Assembly: GCA_037447655.1 (NCBI GenBank)
Contig: JBBHKE010001544.1
Location: forward strand, 129,719-193,718
Direction of reading: 5' to 3'
Origin: Zygnema cylindricum
Lineage: Eukaryota > Streptophyta > Zygnematophyceae > Zygnematales > Zygnemataceae
DNA: 64,000 nucleotides
Position numbers and translations under genes: made by a program. The notes under the pieces are model-generated. The model was not told where the DNA came from. It ran no database searches and saw only the letters and a list, made by a program, of their open reading frames with translations. This document shows positions 1-10,680 of the stretch, one piece after another. The stretch's first letter is position 1. The number at the start of each line of letters is the position of its first letter.

Positions 1-675
1 AATTTCAATTTACGGAAATGTAAACATAGATACATGGAACAAGTTAAATAGAGTGCGGATAGGATTCCGCACGAAAAAAATTAGTAAGACGTTTATTTTA
101 AACGGTTGAGATGAGATACTAAAACCAATCCGATGGCGCACATCATCGCCGAGATCCTCGAATAGTCACGTTGGCATTTTGTGACGTGGCATGACTTAGC
201 GCCACGTGGAGAGATAACATTCGGTCGCGAGAATTCCATGGAACGTACGAACGACTAAAAAGTGGACACGTGTCTGCTTAATGGCTTTGTCGTATGGAGG
301 CCGTACAAAAAGTACATCGGCAGTAGTACTTTCTACTACTCTAAACTTTTCAGTTTGGTTTGTAGAGTCATTAGATAGGGGTTGTGAGAGGGAACTAGGA
401 AAACTAGGACTTAGGAAAAATCAAGTAGATGGTCCTCTTTCTCTTTGAGAGTTTGTATAAATTGGCATATTTGCCACCCTATAACTTATCGCCTCATTGG
501 GTGTTTTCAAAGATTCTTTTTCCTACGGACTCAGAGCATCCTAGGCTACACATGGTGTAATCACATTATTTGCTTGTCTGCTTGGGTAGGAGTGGTTGCC
601 ATTGAAAGTGGGTTAGTTGGTAACTATCTAGAGGCTACCTGAATTCTGTAGTCCAATGGAGGACACATAATTGCA
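1..675 (+). repeat. 5' LTR of copia element A (partial)
   Basis: Positions 1-675 align closely with 7723-8398 in the 3' LTR, including the shared terminus ending in ATTGCA. The first ~340 bp of the LTR are missing because the window begins inside it. A TATAAA box lies at 456-461. The internal region starts at 676, and a TGG at 681-683 could begin a primer-binding site, although it does not match the usual TGGTATCAGAGC. Confidence 0.88.
456..461 (+). promoter_or_regulatory. TATA box in copia A 5' LTR
   Basis: TATAAA sits about 215 bp before the LTR end, after a conserved CTCTTTGAGAGTTTG block. The equivalent site in the 3' LTR (about 8178) reads TATTAA, so the 3' copy has decayed. The same position carries TATAAA in the related LTRs at 2547, 3562 and 38326. 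Confidence 0.55.
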
Positions 676-714
676 GATTATGGGCCCACCCCCTAGGGTG
701 CCCATCTTCAATGA

Positions 715-1576
715 ATCACACTTTATCTATTGGGAAGCCATGATAACAGGGTCTTTGTGTGAAAAACGATACTGGGTATTGTTAGTGGACAAGTTAAATG
801 TCCACCTCGGGGAACACCACCGAAATTTGGTGGAATAAGGTTTTTCTGTAGCAAAATCTGCTGCAGCAAAGGAGGCAGATGATAGGGATAGCAGTGTGTC
901 CGAAAAAGGAAAAGAAAAGGAGACACCTCTTTCTTCTATTGCTCCTATTCCCACGACACGTGGAGCGGTGATTGTGAAGACCGTGGAGACCAAAACTCAA
1001 ATGTGGGAAGACACCGACATGGCTGCCAAAAACTTCATTCAGAGACACCTCACACAAGCTTTGGCAACTCCTCTCCTTCACGTTTACAAGGCCGAGGAAT
1101 TGTGGGGGAGTTTGATAGAGATCTATAGAGCTGGTACAATTCAAGAGCTCTAGTTGACTGAGCAAAAGTTGGAAAATTATACTTACAAAGGAGGAAAGAT
1201 GTTAGACTACTGTAATGATCTTTCTTGTTTGTATATGGAGATGGAGAGTGCCAGATGGACAAGTAAAATGAAGATGAAGGTTAACACTCTCATCATGAAG
1301 TTACTCGATGAGTATGATAATATAGTGTACAGAGTACAGAAAATGACTGTTAGTTCATGGAAGTGGAATACAGTGGTCCGCATGATACTTTTGCAGTAGA
1401 AACCGATTGAAATCAGTAGAGGAGGAAAATGCGTTCAAGCTCTAGCCGCCATAGGGGATAGGTGGAAACCGCACCCGAAAAAACCATACAAAGAAGAAAG
1501 AGTTCAGCCTGGAGGACCGAGGCCCCCAAAGGGCCTATGTCATTTTTGCAAAAAGCCGGGACACTTTATCACGGAT
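715..1576 (+). pseudogene. copia A gag, first part (broken)
   Basis: Conceptual translation gives a copia gag (UBN2-type) protein: an early Tyr-Trp segment near 735, a LWGSLIEIY-like helix near 1105, and a CX2CX4HX4C zinc knuckle that begins CHFCKKPGHFITD at 1536. The final Cys codon of the knuckle falls at the insertion point of the solo LTR starting at 1577. Beyond the insert the codon reads Tyr (TAT), a G-to-A change. In-frame stops occur, for example at 1151-1153 and after the 1150-1400 segment. Gag would package element RNA; this copy cannot make it. Confidence 0.8.
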
Positions 1577-1930
1577 TGTTGATATTTGAGTATTTTCTTA
1601 GTGTGTATTATGATAGAAAAAGAGCAGAGGCAATCTGCCTCTGACTCTCTTATCCAAGCCCCCATACTTGTTGTAGTCACTAAAGGCTGTATAGGGAGAC
1701 AAAGTCATGGTTGCCTGAGTTCTCTAAGAGAGACATGTGTGTTGATATTTGTGTATTTTATAGGTCTGTAATAGGATAGAAAAAGGCAGAGGCAGTCTGC
1801 CTCTAACTCCCCTTTCCAAGCCCCCACACTTGTTGTAGTCAGTGAAGGCTGGATAGGGAGCTAGAGCCATGGCTGCCTATGCTCTCTAGAGAAGACAGGG
1901 GGTAAATTAGTAAGACTTACCAAAAGGTAC

Positions 1931-1973
1931 TTGACGGACCCAGGAAATGATCCTGGTACCTACTGTCCGTCAA
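1931..1973. other. tRNA T-arm-like hairpin in LTR B2
   Basis: A perfect 9-bp inverted repeat, TTGACGGAC (1931-1939) and GTCCGTCAA (1965-1973), encloses a smaller CCAGG/CCTGG hairpin. The inner loop resembles a tRNA T-loop/B box on the minus strand. Equivalent hairpins occur in the other related LTRs. Confidence 0.6.
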
Positions 1974-2546
1974 TCTGCCCTTAGCCGGTGACTTCAGCCG
2001 TTTAGACTAGAGCTAGTGTTACGACATATGGGGTTTGATAAATATTAAAATAGTTACACATAGACTAGTTCATTTAACTGGAAATATATACGTATTGCAT
2101 AGATACAGTTATAGATAGTACGGAGTACGGATTTTTTTATTGAAACGGATACCGCGCATTTGGTTTCGACCGCGAAACAAATACCGCGCGTCTATTTTCA
2201 ACGGCTAGAAATGTAGCCGGATTTGATCGGACGGCCGCGATAGGCGCCGCGATCACGCGATATGTACTTTTGGCGGTTTGCAGTCATCGCCACATAAGAT
2301 GATACGTGGCAAGTCAACATTGGATTGCGGCGCCACCGGAGATTACGGGAACAAATAGATATATGACATGTGTCGACATTTCAGCCATATCGTACGATTG
2401 TCGTACAGAAAGTACACCGACACCTGTACTTATCTGTACGATACAGTAAATTGATTGGTGCCGTACGTCAGTAGATAGGGTCTTAGAGTGAGAATAGGAC
2501 TTAGAATATTTTCACTAGGTAGTCGCCTCTCCCAGAGAGCATCTTG

Positions 2547-2552
2547 TATAAA
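2547..2552 (+). promoter_or_regulatory. TATA box in LTR B2
   Basis: TATAAA follows a conserved CTCCCAGAGAGCA block about 370 bp before the LTR end, matching its place in the sister LTRs at 3562 and 38326. Confidence 0.5.
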
Positions 2553-2951
2553 TGGCCAACTTTGGGCAGCCATAACTATCAATTTACTTGACCATTTTCA
2601 GTGATTATTTTTGCTGCAGACTCAGGGGAGTCCAGGCTACACAGGGGTGTAGTTGGTCAGAGGTTTTGTCTGCCAGGGTGGCTGCATTTCTAAGGGAAAG
2701 TCAAAGTGGTGAATGTGTCCAAATCTCATATTCTAACTTTGCATTCTGTGGTGAAACTGAGCACACAGAAAGTGTTGTTTCACAGGGGTGAATCTATATT
2801 GGGGTTCTGATTGTCAAGGGGTCAATCATTCGGGTTTATATCAAGTTTGGAGTCGGCACTATCTTGATTAGCTTCTTTGGATCTGCTTACTCTGAGGGCC
2901 AATGGAGGTCTCAGAGTTTCAATGTGAATTAAGAAGGTTCATAAAAAGGAC

Positions 2952-2990
2952 GATTGGCGTAGGGTTTGATCTTGGTACCTGCCGCCAGTC
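2952..2990. other. tRNA T-arm-like hairpin in LTR B1
   Basis: GATTGGCG (2952-2959) pairs with CGCCAGTC (2983-2990) through eight pairs, one of them G-T. The enclosed GGGTTTGATCTTGGTACC matches the inner block of the sister LTRs. The stem sequence differs from TTGACGGAC but keeps its pairing. Confidence 0.55.
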
Positions 2991-3561
2991 AAGGTAGCCG
3001 TTAGCTCTAACCGTTAAGTCTAGAATAATGCTAGTATATGTAGGGTTTGACACATATTAAAAAAGGTACACGTAGACTAGTTCTTTTAACCGGAAATAGA
3101 TTTGTAGTACATGGAAACATTTTTTTGGTGGTACAGAGTACGGTTTCAATGTTTTATGAAACGGATATCGCGTACTTGTTTCGACCGCGAAACATGTACC
3201 GCTTGTCTAATTTCAACAGCTAGGATTACAGCCAGTTTTGATCGGACGACCGCGAAAGGCACCGGGATCACGCAAGAGGTAATTTTGGTGTTTTACAGTC
3301 TTTGCCATGTCAAATGACCCGTGGCTTGATAACATTCGATTACGGGAAATCCGGAGATTACGGGAACAATTCTCGATTTGACCCGTGTTGACATTTTGGC
3401 CATGTTGTACAATGACCGTACAGAAAGTACATCGACAACTTTACTTTTCTGTACGACACAGTTATATGATTGGTGACGTAATTCAGTAGATAGAGTTTTA
3501 GAGGGGGAATAGGACTTATAAACTTTTGGGTAGGTAGCTGCCTCTCCCAGAGTGCACCTTG

Positions 3562-3567
3562 TATAAA
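3562..3567 (+). promoter_or_regulatory. TATA box in LTR B1
   Basis: TATAAA occupies the position conserved in this LTR family, after a CTCCCAGAGTGCACC block. Confidence 0.5.
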
Positions 3568-3942
3568 TGGCAAACTTTGGCCAGCTATTACTATCAATTT
3601 ACTTAACCATTTTCACTGATTCTTTTTGCTACGGACTCATGGGAGTCCAAGATACATAGGGGTGTAGTTGGTCAAGGTTTTTGTCTACCAGGTTAGCGGT
3701 ATTTCTAAGGGAAATTCAAAGTGGGTGAATGTGTCCAAATCTCATATTATAACTTTGCATTCTGTGGTAGAACTGAGCACACAGAAAGTGTTATTTCATA
3801 GGGGTGAATCATTATTGGGGTTTTTACCGTCAAGGGGTTAGTCATTTGGGTTTATATCAACTTGGAGTTGGCACTATCTAGATTAGCTTCTTTTGGATAT
3901 GCCTACTCTAAGGGCGAATGGAGGTCTCAGAGTTTCATAGAT

Positions 3943-6900
3943 TATGTCAAGCTATCGGAGCTGAGGCTCCAAGAAAACCATGGAGGGGGTTCTTTCGGAG
4001 GGAAGAAAAAAGCACTTTTGGCCACAAATGTGACGGGAGAGACCGAGGAGGAGTCCTTTGAGGATGATGGGGAGCTTCTTCTTGACGAGAGTTTGGAGGA
4101 GAAGGAGATCCTTTAAAGAAAGAAGTGTGCCATTAGAGCAATTTGGGAAGCGCCACAGGAAAGGATGGATCATCAACTCAGGCGCATCCATGCACATGTT
4201 TCGTGACAATGACCTCTTCACTAAGCGAAGGAAAATCCCTACTGTAGAATTAGAGTATGGGGATGGGAGAGTGGTTACTACAGATCTAGTGGGATCAGTA
4301 GACCTGAAATTTTTAGTGGAGGGTAAGACTTCTATTCTCACTTTCTCAGATGTACTCTACATTCCTCAGCTGAGTATAAATCTTGTCTCTACGTCTGTGT
4401 TAGATGACAAATAGTTTGATACCTTCACTAGAAATAGAGTCTTTACAGCCAAGTATGGGGATGAAGTTTACTTCACTGCAAATAAGGGTAGCCAAGGAAT
4501 GTTTAGGCTTAACCTGAGTAATGAAAAGAAGAATGCTTACTATGTTGGTGTCCCAAAATTGATGATTTGGCATAAGCGGTTGGGGCATGTGCATTTTGAT
4601 TGGTTAAAGGAGATGAAGAAGCTTGGTGTAGTAGAAGGCATTCAATTCAATGATAATGAAATGGTGGATGATTGTAGTGGTTGTGCCCAAGGAAAAGCTC
4701 AAAGACTTCCTTTTCCTAAAGCCGCCACATATAGGGGTGAAAAGGTACTAGATTTGATCCACACAGATATTTGGGGACCAGCAAGGGTACCCTCAATTGG
4801 AGGGTAAAGATATATGTTGACAATCAGTGATGACTATTCTAATTACTCTAGAGTTTACTTTCTAAAAACAAAGTCAGAAACACCAACTTACTTCAAAGAA
4901 TACAAAGCTCGAAGTGAGAAGTTGCATAGAACCCCCATTAAGAGAATAAGGAGTGATAACGGGGGAGAATATACCTCTAACCAGTTTGAGGAATACTTAA
5001 GAGATGAGGGAGTTCAACACCAGAAAATTGTACCACATAATCCAAGACAAAATGGGTTAGAAGAGAGGCTAAACCGAACACTAGGAGATAGTGTATGCAG
5101 TATGTTGGCTGACAAGAAAATAGGAAAGAGATTTTGGGTAGCAGCCATGAACTGTGCCAACTACATTAAAAATAGAGTCCTTTCATCAACAGTCAAAGGT
5201 ATGACACCTTATGAGAGATGGCTTGGAAGGAAACCAGATATCTCTCACCTTAAAGTATTTGGTAGCCAAGTTTACAATCTAGATACGGATAGGAAAAACT
5301 GGAAACTTGATGCCGAGGGAAAACCTAGATATTTTGTGGGATATGTTGAGGATGTTTAGGGATATAGAGTCTATGACTTATCAAAGCAAGATATCATTTT
5401 GGTCAAACACTTATTTGTCATAGATGAAGGAAAGTCAATTGATCACATCAAATATACTAAGAACATAAGAATCAGGTTTGAGTCTGAAAGTGAGGAGAAC
5501 TCCGTTTTTCTTGAAAAGGACATGAGTAAGATTGTGATTGCAGATCCAGGGGATATCCAAGATACGGGAGAGCTACCAAATTCCCCACATATCCCCATGG
5601 ACTTCGAGGACACAGAAGAGGAGGAACCGGAACCATCTTCCATGGATATAAGAGGGAATGAGACAATAAGGAGAAACCCAGGACTTCTCTCTATTCCAAC
5701 TTAGGAGTTTGAATGGGGGAGAAGGAGCAGCAGAAGGATACAAAAGAAACAAGCTGCTAATAAAGTAACTAAGCTATCTCATCCTAATGAGCCTCAATCA
5801 TACTTTGAGGTAGTAAACAACCCAGAAAAGGACAAATGGATTAGGGCCATAAATGATGAGATGACTTCCATCATTGAAGCAAATACTTGGGAACTAGCGG
5901 ATTGCCTTCCAAACAAAAAACCTATTAACTGTAAATGGGTATTTAAACTAAAATTAAACCCACATAATACCATTGAAAGATATGAGGCTAGCTTGGTAGC
6001 AAAGGGGTTCACCCAAAAAGAGGGGATTAACTATGAGGAGACATTTGCCCTAGTTGTTCGTTTCCCATCAGTAAGGATTATCCTCAGTCTAGCTGCAGCT
6101 GAAGACATGGAAATCCATTAGATGGATATTAAGACCGCCTTCCTCAATGGTGAGTTAGAGGAAGAAATCTTCATGAGGCATTTAGAGGGGTTTGTGGAGG
6201 CAGGGGAAGAGAGCAAAATCTACAGACTCATAAAGTTCTTATATGGACTTAAGCAGTGGAATAAAAAACTAGATGAGTTTCTCACTAGTCTGGGATATAT
6301 TCGGATCAGCTGTGACCATTCAATCTATATGTTTGAAGATGAGGATGGTGTGATCTTTATTACAATTTAGGTGGATGATTTGCCGGTGTTAAGTAAGTCT
6401 TTGGAAAATATCATTAAGTTAAAGAAAGATATTAGAAGCAGATTTGACATGAAGGATTTAGGGGAGGCAAGATTTATTCTTGGAATTGAAATGGAAAGAG
6501 ATAAGGGGAAAAATATCATTAGACTCACTTAGAAAGAAGCAATAGGAAACATGCTTGAGAAATTCTAGATGGAGAAAACAAACACTTGTACCACTCCCAT
6601 GGACTTGAAGAAAGTAAGTGATGGGAGTATAGAAGGAGCAGTGATGATATTAGATGATCATTTGAGTCCAGAGGAGAGAGAGTTTATGAAGTCTATTCCT
6701 TACAGCGGGTCGTAGGAAGGTTGATCTACTTTATGAACAGTAAAAGATCGAACAAAGCGGCAGCAGTAGGAGTCCTCAATAGGAGTCTTAACGATCCTAT
6801 AAAGAGAGACTGGGAGGCAGCCAAGAGAGTCATGAGATATCTGGTAGGAACCAAAGAGTTATGTTTGCATTTGGGAGGGGAGCACACTGATATCACTACT

Positions 6901-7382
6901 TGGAGTGATGCCAGTTATGTGTATGCACCCATGACCAAATGCATTTCCAGATATGTGTTGTATGTGGGGGAAGGTGCTTGCTATAAGAGCAGTAAGCAAC
7001 AAAAGAAGGTTGCTCAGTCTACTATGGAGGTTGAGTATATGGCCTCTTGTTCTGATGTGAAAGAGTTGATGTGGGTGAAATCGTTGTTGCAAGAATTGGA
7101 AAATATGAAGGAGGGAGTGCATGAAGTCTTTTGTGATAATCAAGTTTGCAATTACAATTGCAGCCAATCCAAAACATCATTTCAAAGCTAAACATATGGA
7201 CATAAGATTGAGATTCGTAAGAGAAAAAGTTGAAAACAAAATTTTGAATCTTGTGTATAGACCTGATGAAGAAATGGTGGCTGACATGATGACCACACCT
7301 CTACCCTCTCCCAAATTAAAGTATTGTAGGGAAAAATGCGGGTTAAAAGAAAAATTAAAACTAGACTATAAAATAAGGGGAG
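3943..7382 (+). pseudogene. copia A pol: protease, integrase, RT, RNase H (broken)
   Basis: The order is that of Ty1/copia. The protease active site reads WIINSGAS near 4165-4190 (Asn where Asp is required). A GAG-pre-integrase HHCC region begins near 4565 (IWHKRLGHVHFDWL). The integrase core has HTDIWGP near 4760, SDNGGEY near 4950 and QNGLEERLNRT near 5050, so its catalytic acids are present. Reverse transcriptase runs from about 5860 (KWVFKLKLN, DIKTAFLNGE), and its YVDD box is interrupted by a TAG immediately before VDD at 6371. RNase H carries TTWSDASY near 6900. About ten in-frame stops, mostly TAG, make it non-functional. The polypurine tract at 7371-7382 closes the region. Confidence 0.92.
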
Positions 7383-8398
7383 TGTTGAAAATAATTAAAG
7401 GTTCTAAAAGTATTTTCTAGGTCTAAATAGATAGAAAAGAATTACAAGCGCAGGGAGTCTACCTCCACCTTCTCTCTTTAACCCCTATACTTGTTGTAGT
7501 CACTGAAGGAGAGAGAGAGAATAGTGGAGCCATGGCTGCCTCAACTCCACCAATGGAGGACTAATGAGTAACTAAAGTCACTCTCAACAAAAAGGTTGAG
7601 TCCGATAGGATTCGAACCTCCGACCAGTAGAGCATGGCTTCGCCGTTTCTCTTACCGGTGTGTCGTAGTAGTTCGCTAGGGTATATAGGGTTTGACATAT
7701 ACTTAAACAATGTTACGAGAGTAATTTCGATTAACGGAAATGTAAACATAGATACATGTAACAAGTTAAATACAGTGCGGATAAGATTTCACAGGAAAAA
7801 AATTAGTAAGACGTTTTTTTTTTACGGTTGAGATGAGATACTAAAACCTATCCGACGGCGCACATCATCGCCGAGATCCCGGAATGGTCACTTTGGCATT
7901 TTGTGACGTGGCATGACTTGGCACCACGTGGAGAGATAACATTCGGGCACGAGAATTATGAGGAACGTACGGACGACTGAAAAGTGGACACGCGTCTACT
8001 TAATGACCTTGTCGTACAGAGGCCGTACAAAAAGTACATCGGCAGTAGTACTTTCTGGTACTGTACAGTGTTCTGATTAGTTTGTACAGTTAGTAGATAG
8101 GGGTTGTGAGAGGGAACTAGGAAAACTAAGACTTAGGAAAAATCAAGTAGATGGTCCTCTTTCTCTTTGAGAGTTTGTATTAATTGGCATCTTTGCCACC
8201 CTATAACTTATCGCCTGGTTGGGCGTTTTCAAAGATTCTTTTTCCTACGGACTCAGAGGAGTCCAAAATTCAAAAGGGTGCAGTAAAATTGTTTGCTTGT
8301 TTGTTGGGGTAGCTGTGGTTGCCATTGATAGTGTGTTAGTTGATAAATATCTAGAGGCTACCTGAATTCTGTAGTCTAATGGAGGACACAGAATTGCA
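7383..8398 (+). repeat. 3' LTR of copia element A
   Basis: A 1016-bp LTR starts TGTTGAAAATAATT right after the polypurine tract and ends GAATTGCA at 8398. It shares blocks with the B-type LTRs: CTTGTTGTAGTCACTGAAGG near 7488, GAGCCATGGCTGCCT near 7526 and an ACTCAGAGGAGTCCA block near 8250. On the minus strand, 7608-7618 is an exact tRNA B-box, GGTTCGAATCC, although no complete tRNA cloverleaf can be drawn around it. Confidence 0.9.
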
Positions 8399-8400
8399 CC

Positions 8401-9096
8401 TTGTCATTTACTCCACGGGCGATGATCCTCAACAGCCACATCGACCTCAGGATCAAACCGGCTCATCCGCCATCTTTGCCTACCAAACCTAAACTGCCTC
8501 CCAGTTCTGAAAACTACCAAATCAAGAAACAACAATGGGAAAAGGTGTCACTGGAAAGAGAGAAAAAGGACAATCAGGACTGGTTTGAGGGATACATGGC
8601 AGAACGCCCAAAAAATGACACTCCTAATACCCCACCAGTCGTAGATTTTGGCTCCAAGATTGACGAGAAGGAAGGAAAGGATCAGGATCCGCAGAAACTA
8701 GATTCCCCCACATCCTCGATGAAAGTTGCCTTTTCTTCCTCCTAGCCGGTTGTCATGCTAGTCTGGCACCTCATGCCATACCCCCTTACCCATGTTAAGA
8801 CTTTAGCCTCATCCCAAAACCTGCCCAAAGAAATACTCATTCAAGCAATGGGAGAAAAGATCCACTCGGGAAAAGAAAAATTTCACAGGGCAACCGTGAC
8901 GACCTCAATATTTTTGTGTGCAGCTCCGAATACCCCTATGGTAGATAAGGACTACAGAGCCATATCCGTGGCTCTTATACTGAACCGAACATGGAACTTT
9001 AAACTCAACGAGTACGGAGGATACGAAGACGTTGTGGTCGACATTAGAGCGCTCCCCAACCTCATCACAACCTTTGCTTTGAAGAAAATGCCCTAA
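8401..9096 (+). pseudogene. Gag-like region of the DNMT-bearing Ty3/gypsy relic
   Basis: One frame is open across this stretch except for a TAG at 8743-8745. The product is charged and proline-rich at first, with a Lys/Glu-rich helix near 8525-8600, then more globular. I see no zinc knuckle and no family match by eye, so gag identity rests on position upstream of the protease remnant. The start is unknown because the 5' end was removed by the copia insertion. Confidence 0.4.
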
Positions 9097-9139
9097 GAAC
9101 TCCAACCAAAAATATACCCAAAAAACATCTGCCTAAAGC

Positions 9140-9501
9140 ACCGTCAACAACGGCAGTGAGCCAGTCTATGGAATTTTCAAGGCCATGAAAATCGAATTTT
9201 CTGATGACACCGGCCAAGGGTAAAATTTGAGCTTCCTTTCTTAGTGGTGGAAGGGACTCAATTTGAAATTCTGTTGGGAATGGTAACTTCAACACGGCTG
9301 AATATGGGCTTAAGCATGTGGAAAGAACAGTGTACCGTTCGGGACCCGAGAAATCCCGAAGGAACCAAAGTGTTGGTTCATTTAGATTTATGGAACCGAG
9401 GGAAGACAAATGTCCCAGTTTCGGGTTGCTACCCTGTGTATGCTACATCCTTTCCGGCGGAACTCTTTGACAGTTCCACAAATATAGCAGAAGAGATCTA
9501 G
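9140..9501 (+). pseudogene. Retropepsin C-terminal remnant
   Basis: The segment VVEGTQFEILLGM at about 9244-9285 matches the end of Ty3/gypsy aspartic proteases, where a hydrophobic strand leads to an I-L-G-M motif. Sequence upstream (YGIFKAMKIEFSDD near 9165) fits the preceding strand in another frame. The catalytic Asp-Ser/Thr-Gly triad is not recognisable. A TAG at 9499-9501 ends the open stretch. Confidence 0.45.
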
Positions 9502-9639
9502 CAATTCCCCATTTCCAAGCGTTGGGAAGAGGAGTACAAAAATAGATTATTACAAGTGGCGAAATTCCAGCGGGAAGTGGATTACACCTTCTCAACTTTA
9601 TCCTTAAAGAACACAGTTTCCACCATCCTGTCGAGTATC

Positions 9640-10680
9640 CAAAGACAAGTCAGATAGCAAGGAATTCAACATAGAAGTGGTGTCATTAACAATCCCTGAT
9701 GCAAGACTTCGAATTTTATCTCTTTTTTTGGAAATTAATTCCAATTTGGAAGCGGTTCTGAAAAGATGATATCGCGTGGAGTCATATGTTGCAGTGGAGA
9801 TATCACCCGAGGCACGGGCTGTTAGCGAACACCGCCTCCAACAACTACACAATCTATACTCTCAACCGCTTTTAGTGTCTACCATTTCCAAAGCTCACCG
9901 AAGTCTTCCCCATAACATAGAAAACATCATGGCATCACATCTAGCTAGTTTGGGAAGAGTAGATCTTGTGTTGGCAGGATGGCCTTGTCAGAGATACTCC
10001 CTAGCAGGATAAGGAAAAGGGCATTGAGACCGCAAGAGTGTAACATTTTATCAGATGATCAAATTAATCTCGTGGCTTCAACATCTCTAAGACACATCGG
10101 TGGGGTATGTTTTGGAGAATGTTCACCCGGGAGATGATAAACAGAAACAGGTTGCGGAAAGCTGAAATGAGGTAACCTGGATTTTAGGAGCTCCCTTGGT
10201 TTCCGACGCCTTCCAGATGGTATCACGAGCGCACACAGTCAAGGCATATTGGACCAATATGATCCTGCATCTAGTCCTCATGCAAATGTTGGATATGCAG
10301 AAACCTGACCCGAAAATTCTATGCAGCAAATACTTGGGGAAGGAAGAATGGCCACCCCTGTAATAATACCCAACCGCTCTCCATTCTTTCGGTGCAATCA
10401 ACTAGGATTCCCACGGAAAGCACTCCCCACATTAGGTTTTTCCCTTAACAACCACGCATATAGGAAAGGAGCAGCGGGAATGATTCTTAACTGCAACCCA
10501 GGAATCAATACAACACCTACAATCACAGTATGGGAAGAAGCAATGGGATTCCATAAAGGCACCACGGCAACATCGGGTATTTCAGACCTTTAGAGGTGCA
10601 GCCTAATAGGGCAAAGTATGAATTTTATTTCTATCAAATGGGTGCTCAAGCATGCACTCGCCTTTTACAGTCTCACATTC
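9640..10680 (+). pseudogene. DNMT3-like DNA (cytosine-5) methyltransferase domain inside a retrotransposon
   Basis: The domain would transfer a methyl group from S-adenosylmethionine to cytosine C5. In frame 2, RILSLFLEINSN near 9712 is the motif I region with its glycines lost, SYVAVEISPEA near 9780 is motif II, and DLVLAGWPCQRYSLAG near 9962-10009 is motif IV with the Pro-Cys catalytic loop kept. YVLENV near 10108-10122 is motif VI. VSRAHTVKAYWTN near 10215-10255 matches the DNMT3 segment V-S-A-A-H-R-A-R-Y-F-W-G-N. After a frameshift, EEAMGFHKGTTATSGISDL near 10535-10590, followed by a LIGQS-like segment, matches motifs IX-X. The order I-IV-VI-X is that of DNMT3, not the rearranged DRM order. 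Internal TAA, TGA and TAG codons stand where Gln or Arg is expected. The enzyme is inactive as sequenced. Confidence 0.75.

Larger units (their letters stand above)
1740..2921 (+). mobile_element. Solo LTR B2 nested inside LTR B1 (TSD ATGTG)
   Basis: A 1182-bp LTR runs from TGTTGATATTTG at 1740 to GAGTTTCA at 2921. It is flanked by perfect 5-bp duplications ATGTG at 1735-1739 and 2922-2926, which shows insertion into an LTR of the same family. It resembles the LTR at 37522-38701 along its length. A TATAAA box is at 2547-2552. No internal sequence remains, so it is a solo LTR. Confidence 0.92.
1577..3937 (+). mobile_element. Solo LTR B1 inserted in copia A gag, itself split by LTR B2
   Basis: The LTR begins TGTTGATATTT at 1577 and ends GAGTTTCA at 3937. 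Positions 1577-1739 are its first 163 bp and 2927-3937 the remainder; LTR B2 sits between. Flanking 5-mers are CGGAT (1572-1576) and TAGAT (3938-3942), which differ only by transitions and are a plausible decayed TSD. Removing the LTR and one TSD copy joins the gag frame at the zinc knuckle. A TATAAA box lies at 3562-3567. Confidence 0.85.
1..8398 (+). mobile_element. Ty1/copia element A, 5' edge cut by window start, degenerate
   Basis: The element has two related LTRs: 1-675 (3' part of the 5' LTR) and 7383-8398. Between them are gag, protease, integrase, reverse transcriptase and RNase H remnants in the Ty1/copia order, with integrase before reverse transcriptase. A polypurine tract, AAATAAGGGGAG at 7371-7382, directly precedes the 3' LTR. 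The coding frame is broken by many in-frame stops, mostly TAG. A solo LTR pair interrupts gag at 1577-3937. Past the 3' LTR the sequence changes abruptly to a Ty3/gypsy relic, so element A probably inserted into that relic. The 5' TSD lies outside the window and cannot be checked. Confidence 0.9.

Noticed and set aside
7590-7690. A tRNA gene on the minus strand, because of an exact B-box GGTTCGAATCC.
   Set aside because: No matching acceptor, D or anticodon stems can be drawn at normal spacing; it lies in an LTR at a block shared with other LTRs. Kept only as a tRNA-like feature.
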